Assembly: GCA_963834825.1 (NCBI GenBank) | Contig: CAWICZ010000007.1 | Coordinates: 62,001-126,000 of the forward strand | DNA: 64,000 nucleotides | Origin: JACDAN01 sp963834825 | GTDB lineage: Bacteria > Actinomycetota > Thermoleophilia > Gaiellales > Gaiellaceae | Direction: 5' to 3' | Shown here: piece after piece, positions 58,964-64,000 of the stretch | Position numbering within the stretch: position 1 is the first letter of the stretch | Layout of the letters: each line of letters starts with the position of its first letter | The notes under the pieces: generated by a model | Databases searched by the model: none | What the model saw: the letters and a program-made list of their open reading frames with translations, nothing else | Told to the model about the DNA's origin: nothing | Made by a program: the position numbers and the translations under genes

Positions 58964-61877
58964 TGACGTTTCCCTTCGCCGACGCGCTGGCAAGCGCCCG
59001 CTCGAGCCCCGCTCGAGCCGCGGCCGGCTCGAGGAGCGATGCGACCTCGACGATCGCGATCGGACCGTCGAAGCTGTCGTAATCCGCTGCCAGCTTGATC
59101 GCCTCGGCCGCGAGCCGGCGAGCTTCGTCGAGTTCCCCGTTGGCGGCGACCACCTTCGCCTTGGCGACTCGCCAATAGATCTGCGTGATCACGTCGTCCT
59201 CGGCGCCGACACGTCTGCTCTCCTCGGCGAACTTGTCAGCCTCCGAATAGCGTTCCTGTCTCGCCAGCGCGAGCGCGAGGAGCCCGGAGACGGTGGAGAG
59301 GAAGCCACGCTCTCCGGCGGCAACGAGGACAGCACGAGCTTCACTCAGAAGACTCTCGGCGGCTGCAGCGTTACCGGCGAGCAGCTCGATGATGGCGACC
59401 GGCTGGGAGATCCCTGCGTACTGGACCTTCTGCCCGAGCTCCAGCAGGCCGCGCCGCCCCTCGGCGGCCAGCTGTCGCCCTTCCGCGAACTCGCCGCGTA
59501 GAGCGAGCAAAGCTCCCTGGACGACGAGTAGCTCAGTCCGGGCGAGCTGCTCGAGCGCGACCGCCTGCGAGAGCCTCTCGCATTCGCGAAGTGCATCATC
59601 GACCGGCGTCGAGCCCCAGAGCAGGCGGAGTCCGATCCAGAACGCGACTTCGGATTGGAGCTGCCGGTTGCCGATCGATTCGGCGTGTTCGAGCGAGCTC
59701 AGCAGCAGCTGTTCTCCGCGTTCGCTGTTTCCGAGCCAGGTGTTCACCACCCCAAGCCGCCAGAGCGCCTCGGCGACGATCGCCTGTTCCCCGAGTCGTT
59801 CGGCCTCGGCGATCGTCGCTTCGATCGAGGCAACGGAGACCGCCTGAGGCGCCCCGAGCATCACATCGAGCCAGACTCCGCGTAAGCGTGCCAGTAACGC
59901 CGTTGGCGGGTCGCCCAGCTCCTGCGCGGTGCGATAGAGGCCCTCGGCGCGCTCGAAATCGCCTCCCTCGGCGAGCGCAGCGGCAAGGTCCGGATAGAGC
60001 GCGACGGCGTCGGTGTCCTGATCGGGGAGCAGCCGCACGGCGCGCTCGAGCAGGTTGATCGTCGCTGAGACATCTGCCCGGGCTGACGCTCTTTGTCCGG
60101 CTGCTGCCAGCAGCGTCGCGGCCCGGCTCGCAAGCTCCTGTGCGCGCTCGTCGACGGGCCCCAGCTCGGCTCGGAAGCCGTACGCCTGCTCGAGGTGGTA
60201 GCCGATGATCTCACCGAGCTCGGGGCTCGCGTACTCGAGCCACGCTGCGAACCGTTCATGGAGGTCCGCCCGCTGCTCCTTGGGGAGAGTCTCATAGGCA
60301 GCGTCTCGCAGTAGCAGGTGCTTGAACCGAAAGGTGTCGTCGCCGGCGGGACGGATCAGATCCTTCCTGACCAGGAAGTGCAGCGTGTCGCTCAGCGGCA
60401 ACTGGCTTGGCACGAGGGCGACGAGCGCGTCCAGGCGGAACTCCTGGCCCTCGACTGCGGCGCATTCGACGACCGTGCGCTCGTCCGGCCCAAGGCGATC
60501 GAGCCGCGCCGCGAGCAGGGCCTGAATCGTCGGCGGGATCGCGAGGTGGTCACCGTCGAGGTTCTCGGTGAGCATCGCGAGCATCTCCTCGACGAAGAGG
60601 GGGTTGCCCTCCGCGGCGGCAGCGATCCGGCTCTTCGTTCCAGCCTCGAGGGAGGACGCGAAGAGATTGTCGACGAGCTCCGAAGCCTCAGCCTCCGTCA
60701 GGGCCTCGAGCTGCATCGTCGTCGCATTGAGCTTCCCGCCGCCCCAGCCGGGCCGAAGGTCGAGTAGGTCCGGCCGGGCGAGACAGACGAGGAGCATCGG
60801 CGCGTCTCGAGCCAGATCGCTGATGTGGTCGATCAGGTCGAGGAAGGTCGGCTCAGACCACTGCAGATCATCGAAAACGATCAGGAGCGGCCGTTCGCGC
60901 GCAAGGCGCTCGAGGATGCGGCGTGTCTCCAGGGCGATCTCGTCCCGGTTCGCCTCGAAGTCGATTTCCGCGGCGAGGGGCGCGATCTCGGTGAGCGGCC
61001 AGTAGGTGATCCCTTCGCCATAGGGCAAGCAGCGGCCGGCGAGCAGCGTCGCGTCGACCCTGCCGTGCAGCTCGCGGACGAGCCGCGACTTGCCGATGCC
61101 TGCCGGCCCGAGGAGCGTGAACTGGTAGGCGACCCGCTCCGAGACCGCGTGGTCGAACGCCCGTTGGAGCTGCGCCAGCTCGTTCTCACGCCCGACGAGG
61201 GCCGAGTCGAGCCGGCGCGCAATGAACTCGGCGCCCTCGATGAGACCGGTGAGTCGGAAGGCGGTGAGCGGCTCTGACTTTCCCTTGGCGCTCACTGGCT
61301 CGACCGGCTCGGCGACCACCGCATCTCGCACGAGACGGTGGGTGGTTTCGCCAAGCAGCGTCTCGCCGGGTGCGGCCAGTTGCTCGAGCCGCGCGGCGAC
61401 GTTGACGGCGTCTCCGGTCGCGAGGGAGTCGCCCTCGCCGGTGACGATCTCGCCGGTGTTGATGCCGATCCGGCTCTCGATTCGGATGCCCCAGTCCCGG
61501 TCGAGCTCCTCGTTGAGCTCGGTCAAGGCCGCGCGCATGTCCGCGGCGGCCCGGACCGCTCGGAGTGCGTCGTCCTCGTGCACGACCGGAACGCCGAAGA
61601 CGGCCATGACCGCGTCGCCGATGAACTTCTCGACCGTGCCGCCGTGGCGCTCGATCGCGGCTCGCATCGCGTCGAAGTAGCGGGCCATCACACGCCTGGT
61701 CGATTCCGGGTCGAGCCGCTCGCCCATCGCTGTCGAGCCGGCGACGTCGCAGAAGAGCACGGTCACCGTCTTCCGCACTTCGCGCGCCGGCGCAGCCACG
61801 GTCAGCGCCGTTCCGCAGGCGCCGCAGAAGCGGAACCCCTCGGGGTTCTCCTGACCGCAGCTCGGACACCGCGTCAT
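58920..61877 (-). CDS. Zinc-ribbon / adenylate cyclase / AAA ATPase / TPR signalling protein
   Basis: 985 residues. A zinc ribbon (C-x2-C and C-x2-C in CPSCGQENPEGFRFCGACG, residues 4-22) is followed by a class III cyclase domain (about 35-215) with intact metal Asp (FCDVAGST, IGDAVMAVF), Lys (EKFIGD) and Asn/Arg (VNVAAR). Next is a predicted ATPase (about 225-520) with Walker A GPAGIGKSR and Walker B LLIVFDDLQWSEPT, and then helical TPR-like repeats to the end. Such proteins couple ATP-driven regulation to cyclic-nucleotide output. Start ATG 61877 lies 6 nt after the -10 TAAGAT. Confidence 0.88.
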   Translation of the reverse strand: MTRCPSCGQENPEGFRFCGACGTALTVAAPAREVRKTVTVLFCDVAGSTAMGERLDPESTRRVMARYFDAMRAAIERHGGTVEKFIGDAVMAVFGVPVVHEDDALRAVRAAADMRAALTELNEELDRDWGIRIESRIGINTGEIVTGEGDSLATGDAVNVAARLEQLAAPGETLLGETTHRLVRDAVVAEPVEPVSAKGKSEPLTAFRLTGLIEGAEFIARRLDSALVGRENELAQLQRAFDHAVSERVAYQFTLLGPAGIGKSRLVRELHGRVDATLLAGRCLPYGEGITYWPLTEIAPLAAEIDFEANRDEIALETRRILERLARERPLLIVFDDLQWSEPTFLDLIDHISDLARDAPMLLVCLARPDLLDLRPGWGGGKLNATTMQLEALTEAEASELVDNLFASSLEAGTKSRIAAAAEGNPLFVEEMLAMLTENLDGDHLAIPPTIQALLAARLDRLGPDERTVVECAAVEGQEFRLDALVALVPSQLPLSDTLHFLVRKDLIRPAGDDTFRFKHLLLRDAAYETLPKEQRADLHERFAAWLEYASPELGEIIGYHLEQAYGFRAELGPVDERAQELASRAATLLAAAGQRASARADVSATINLLERAVRLLPDQDTDAVALYPDLAAALAEGGDFERAEGLYRTAQELGDPPTALLARLRGVWLDVMLGAPQAVSVASIEATIAEAERLGEQAIVAEALWRLGVVNTWLGNSERGEQLLLSSLEHAESIGNRQLQSEVAFWIGLRLLWGSTPVDDALRECERLSQAVALEQLARTELLVVQGALLALRGEFAEGRQLAAEGRRGLLELGQKVQYAGISQPVAIIELLAGNAAAAESLLSEARAVLVAAGERGFLSTVSGLLALALARQERYSEADKFAEESRRVGAEDDVITQIYWRVAKAKVVAANGELDEARRLAAEAIKLAADYDSFDGPIAIVEVASLLEPAAARAGLERALASASAKGNVITAEQARGKLAALP

Positions 61878-61883
61878 GAGCCG

Positions 61884-61889
61884 ATCTTA
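61884..61889 (-). promoter_or_regulatory. -10 element of the cyclase-ATPase gene (TAAGAT)
   Basis: Minus-strand TAAGAT is followed by CGGCTC (6 nt) and ATG 61877; there is no Shine-Dalgarno, so the transcript should be leaderless. Confidence 0.5.
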
Positions 61890-61898
61890 CGGTGATGC

Positions 61899-61926
61899 TT
61901 GACAGACGCCGGAGTGATGTCATAAT
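61899..61926 (+). promoter_or_regulatory. Consensus-like promoter of the RHH regulator operon (TTGACA, 16 nt, CATAAT)
   Basis: A full TTGACA -35 (61899-61904), 16-nt spacer and CATAAT -10 (61921-61926). The -10 ends 6 nt before ATG 61933, so the message is probably leaderless. It is the only clear consensus -35 seen in this window. Confidence 0.65.
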
Positions 61927-61932
61927 GACATC
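61916..61932. promoter_or_regulatory. Perfect palindromic operator GATGTCAT-A-ATGACATC
   Basis: An 8-bp inverted repeat around a single A, covering the -10 and running right up to the start codon. A repressor bound here would block transcription. The downstream gene encodes a ribbon-helix-helix protein, so autorepression is the simplest model. Confidence 0.65.
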
Positions 61933-62385
61933 ATGGAGACAGCAAAATTCGTCGAAAAGCTCGAGCGAGACCTCGCTTCGGTGGCTGCACTCGGGGGAGA
62001 CGCGGTCGCCGACGCCGCGGAGCGCCTGATTCAGGCGCTCCGCGGCTCCGCCGGCCTCCGGCTGATGGAGGCACTCGGGGAGGCCGCGCTGGAGATCAGC
62101 GCACAGCTTCCGGACGGTCACGTCGAGGTGCGCCTCGTCGGCCCGGATCCCCAGCTCGTCTACGTTCCGGCCGAGCCGGCCGAAGCACCGACGGTCGGCC
62201 CCGAGGACGCGCTCACCGCGCGCATCACCCTGCGGCTCCCCGAGAACCTCAAGCGCGACCTCGAGGTCGCGGCCGGCCAAGTTGGCGTCTCGCTCAACGC
62301 CTGGCTCGTCCGGGCACTCACCAGCAGCACGGCGCCCCCGCCGCGCCGCACGAGCAATCGCCTGTCGGGCTACGCCCGGGGCTGA
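61933..62385 (+). CDS. Ribbon-helix-helix (HicB-antitoxin-like) regulator
   Basis: 150 residues. The N-terminal helical part (KFVEKLERDLASVAALGGDAVADAAERLIQALRGSAGLRLMEALGEAALEIS) precedes a linker and a C-terminal RHH domain (about 98-130): ARITLRLPENLKRDLEVAAGQVGVSLNAWLVRAL. Databases often name such proteins HicB-family antitoxins, but no HicA toxin is adjacent. It is more likely the autorepressor of the operon with the small ORF, DUF4097 and MFS genes. A palindrome sits directly at its start. Confidence 0.75.
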   Translation: METAKFVEKLERDLASVAALGGDAVADAAERLIQALRGSAGLRLMEALGEAALEISAQLPDGHVEVRLVGPDPQLVYVPAEPAEAPTVGPEDALTARITLRLPENLKRDLEVAAGQVGVSLNAWLVRALTSSTAPPPRRTSNRLSGYARG

Positions 62386-62396
62386 GAGGAGGACAG

Positions 62397-62480
62397 ATGT
62401 TCTTCCAACTCCCATTCGGTCACGTCGAAGTGAAGATCGACCAGCGGCCGCCGCGGCGACGGCCGAGGAGGCGGCCGTGA
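62397..62480 (+). CDS. Small Arg/Pro-rich protein (27 residues)
   Basis: ATG 62397 has a strong Shine-Dalgarno (GAGAGGAGGA) and the frame ends in a TGA that overlaps the GTG start of the DUF4097 gene (GTGA). The product starts MFFQLPFGHVEVKID and ends in a basic QRPPRRRPRRRP tail. The ribosome-binding site and coupling support real translation. It may be a small regulator or a device for coupling. I recognise no family. Confidence 0.6.
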   Translation: MFFQLPFGHVEVKIDQRPPRRRPRRRP

Positions 62481-63232
62481 GGACCGAGACTTTTCCAACG
62501 CCTGGTCCTGTGCGCCTTGAGATCCAGATCCCTTCCGGCGACATCGACGTTCAGACCGGCGACGTCCAGGAGACGACGGTCGAGCTCGAAGTCGGGGGTC
62601 GAGACCGCGAGCAGCTCGAGCAAGAGACAAGGATCGAGTCGCGGCCGCGCGGCGACGGCTTCGAGGTCGTGATCGAGGCCCCGCGCGGCCGTGGCCTCGG
62701 GCTCTTCCGACGGAACGGCAGCTACGACCTCAACATCACGGTTCCTCACGGAGCCGAGTTGAGTGCGGACACGGCCTCGGCCGACATCCGCGCGCGCGGC
62801 CGCTACAAGGAGGTCGACGTCAATGTCGCGTCGGGCGACGTTGAGCTCGAGCGCGTGGACGGGGAGGCCAAGGTCGACACCGCCTCCGGAGACATCGAGA
62901 TCGCGTTCGTCCGGTCGGCGAAGGTGAACTCGGCGTCCGGCGACGTCGAGATCGGCGAAGCCGCCGGCGACGCCTCCGTCAACACCGCCTCCGGCGACAT
63001 CGAGCTTCGCAGGGTCGTCGAAGGGGAGATCAAGGCCAACTCCGCCTCGGGCGACATCGACGTCTGGATCGCGAAGGGCTCGCGCCTCTGGGTCGACGCC
63101 CAATCCCTCTCGGGCGACACCACCTCCGAGCTCGAGCTCGAGTCAGGCGCGCCGATCGAGACCGACGAGGGCCCGCTCATCGAGCTCCGCGCCGTCACGA
63201 TGAGCGGCGACATCACCGTGCGCCGGGCATGA
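62477..63232 (+). CDS. DUF4097-family beta-repeat protein
   Basis: 251 residues from GTG 62477. From residue about 95 on it is built from short beta repeats with ASGD/TASGDIEI cores (VASGDVELERV, TASGDIEIAFV, SASGDVEIGEA, TASGDIELRRV, SASGDIDVWIA, LSGDTTSELEL), predicting a right-handed beta-solenoid. There is no signal peptide. The family (adhesin-like, DUF4097) is of unknown function and often sits with regulators and ABC or MFS genes. It is coupled upstream (GTGA) and downstream (ATGA). Confidence 0.82.
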   Translation: MRTETFPTPGPVRLEIQIPSGDIDVQTGDVQETTVELEVGGRDREQLEQETRIESRPRGDGFEVVIEAPRGRGLGLFRRNGSYDLNITVPHGAELSADTASADIRARGRYKEVDVNVASGDVELERVDGEAKVDTASGDIEIAFVRSAKVNSASGDVEIGEAAGDASVNTASGDIELRRVVEGEIKANSASGDIDVWIAKGSRLWVDAQSLSGDTTSELELESGAPIETDEGPLIELRAVTMSGDITVRRA

Positions 63233-64000
63233 CCGAGCGCCACCCGGTCACGCCGGAGGCGGCTTCAGAGCCGCCTCCGCTGCTCAGGCAGCCCGAATTC
63301 CTGAAGCTGTGGGCGGCGCAGTCGATCTCCCAGCTCGGCGACCAGGTGACCCTGCTCGCGCTCCCCCTCGTCGCCGTCCTGACCCTGGACGCCTCGGCCG
63401 CCCAGATGGGCTTCCTCATCGCCGCCGAGCTCCTGCCTCACCTCTTCTTCTCTCTGCTGGCGGGCGTCTGGATCGAGCGGTCGCAGCAACGGCGGCGACT
63501 GATGATCCTGGCGGACGTCGCGCGCGCCTGCCTCCTCTTCTCGGTTCCGGTCGCTGCCGCGTTCGACGTTCTGAGCTTCCCGCAGCTCTACGCCGTCGCC
63601 TTCGCGGTCGGGACCTTCGCCGTCATGTTCGAGGTCAGCTGGTCGACGCTCTTCGTCTCCGTCGTCCCTCGGCGGGACGTCGTCGACGCCAACAGCAAGA
63701 TGAGCCTGAGCCGCTCCGTGTCGTTCGTGGTCGGGCCGTCGGTCGCCGGCGTCCTCGTTCAGGTGCTCACCGCACCGGTCACGTTGCTCGTCGACGCCTT
63801 CTCGTACCTGGGCTCGGCGCTCTTCCTGACCCGCATTCGCGCGGAGGAGCCTCCGGTCGAGAGGGACGGTAACGGCGTGGTGCGGAGCCTTCGGGACGGG
63901 ATGCGGTTCGTCCTCGGCGACGAGCTGATTCGTGCGGACCTTGCCTGTGCGGCCACGATCAACCTCTTCAACTTCGTCTTCCACGCGATCTTCGTGCTCT
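63229..64000 (+). CDS. MFS transporter, N-terminal part (cut by window end)
   Basis: ATG 63229 overlaps the DUF4097 stop. 257 codons are visible. The sequence (FLKLWAAQSISQLGDQVTLLALPLVAVLTLDASAAQMGFLIAAELLPHLFFSLLAGVWIERSQQRR pattern) is the start of an MFS exporter of the enterobactin-exporter (EntS/MFS_3) type, with the loop 2-3 motif region G-V-W-I-E-R. About six to seven helices are seen, followed by FLTRIRAEEPP at the central loop. The substrate is unknown. Confidence 0.88.
   Translation, partial: MTERHPVTPEAASEPPPLLRQPEFLKLWAAQSISQLGDQVTLLALPLVAVLTLDASAAQMGFLIAAELLPHLFFSLLAGVWIERSQQRRRLMILADVARACLLFSVPVAAAFDVLSFPQLYAVAFAVGTFAVMFEVSWSTLFVSVVPRRDVVDANSKMSLSRSVSFVVGPSVAGVLVQVLTAPVTLLVDAFSYLGSALFLTRIRAEEPPVERDGNGVVRSLRDGMRFVLGDELIRADLACAATINLFNFVFHAIFVL

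Noticed and set aside
61933..62385. HicAB toxin-antitoxin system
   Set aside because: The RHH protein resembles HicB in its last third, but no HicA-like small dsRBD toxin is encoded on either side.

Overview
This is a gene-dense, high-GC stretch of a bacterial chromosome, almost certainly from an actinobacterium. I infer a deep-branching, Thermoleophilia-like lineage. The grounds are a fused CofGH/FbiC deazaflavin (F420) synthase, an F420-type PPOX flavoprotein, a phosphofructokinase with PPi-type residues, several class III cyclases, many GTG/TTG starts, and a leaderless promoter style (TANNNT about 6-9 nt before the start codon). Both ends are cut: a BMP-family lipoprotein gene on the left and an MFS transporter on the right. 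No gap between genes exceeds about 300 bases. The longest, 45318-45578, holds three strong hairpins and a promoter. I saw no insertion sequence, prophage, CRISPR array or rRNA.

Layout. 1-11.2 kb is a mosaic of small units: a MoaD-like/BNR pair, a PPOX oxidoreductase with HMG-CoA lyase, two cyclase-domain proteins, a DUF255 thioredoxin-like protein, a secreted sulfatase, FO synthase and a cupin. 11.2-13.7 kb is leuS behind what looks like a leucine attenuator: a leaderless six-codon leader peptide with tandem Leu codons, followed by a terminator. 13.8-16.4 kb holds an HD-GYP response regulator and an ECF sigma/DUF4349 pair.

16.5-35 kb is an ancient gene string also known from Firmicutes: comEA-comEC-holA-rpsT-(murJ)-lepA-hemW-hrcA-dnaJ-prmA-mtaB-(HIT)-yqeY, then phoH-ybeY-dgkA/PAP2-cdd-era. 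It covers DNA uptake, replication, translation, heat shock, RNA modification and ribosome maturation. It is interrupted by an opposite-strand PLP decarboxylase and a repeat element. 35-38.4 kb is a deoC-ALDH-ALDH deoxyribose-catabolism operon. 38.5-44.2 kb is a TrpC-like protein, a GT-C membrane glycosyltransferase, a membrane spermidine-synthase-like protein, a lipoprotein and a DyP-fold-like protein. 44.2-50.8 kb is pfk, tRNA-Leu(CAA) and a complete branched-chain amino acid ABC transporter (livKHMGF). 50.8-64 kb has a LarA-like protein, a GNAT protein, polA, a hydrolase, rpsA, coaE, a large cyclase-ATPase, and a RHH regulator/small ORF/DUF4097/MFS operon.

Three signals go beyond ordinary annotation. 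(1) Five divergent transcription units (four protein-coding pairs plus pfk/tRNA-Leu) share one overlapping, symmetric -10 element, and the protein-coding sides appear leaderless. (2) leuS has a candidate leader-peptide attenuator. (3) An 86-bp intergenic element occurs twice with 81% ungapped identity; one copy contains a promoter for a 16-codon ORF that overlaps the next gene. Five genes (leuS, the DUF4349 gene, comEC, the second ALDH gene and a lipoprotein gene) each carry a single one-base frameshift, which looks more like sequence or assembly error than decay.
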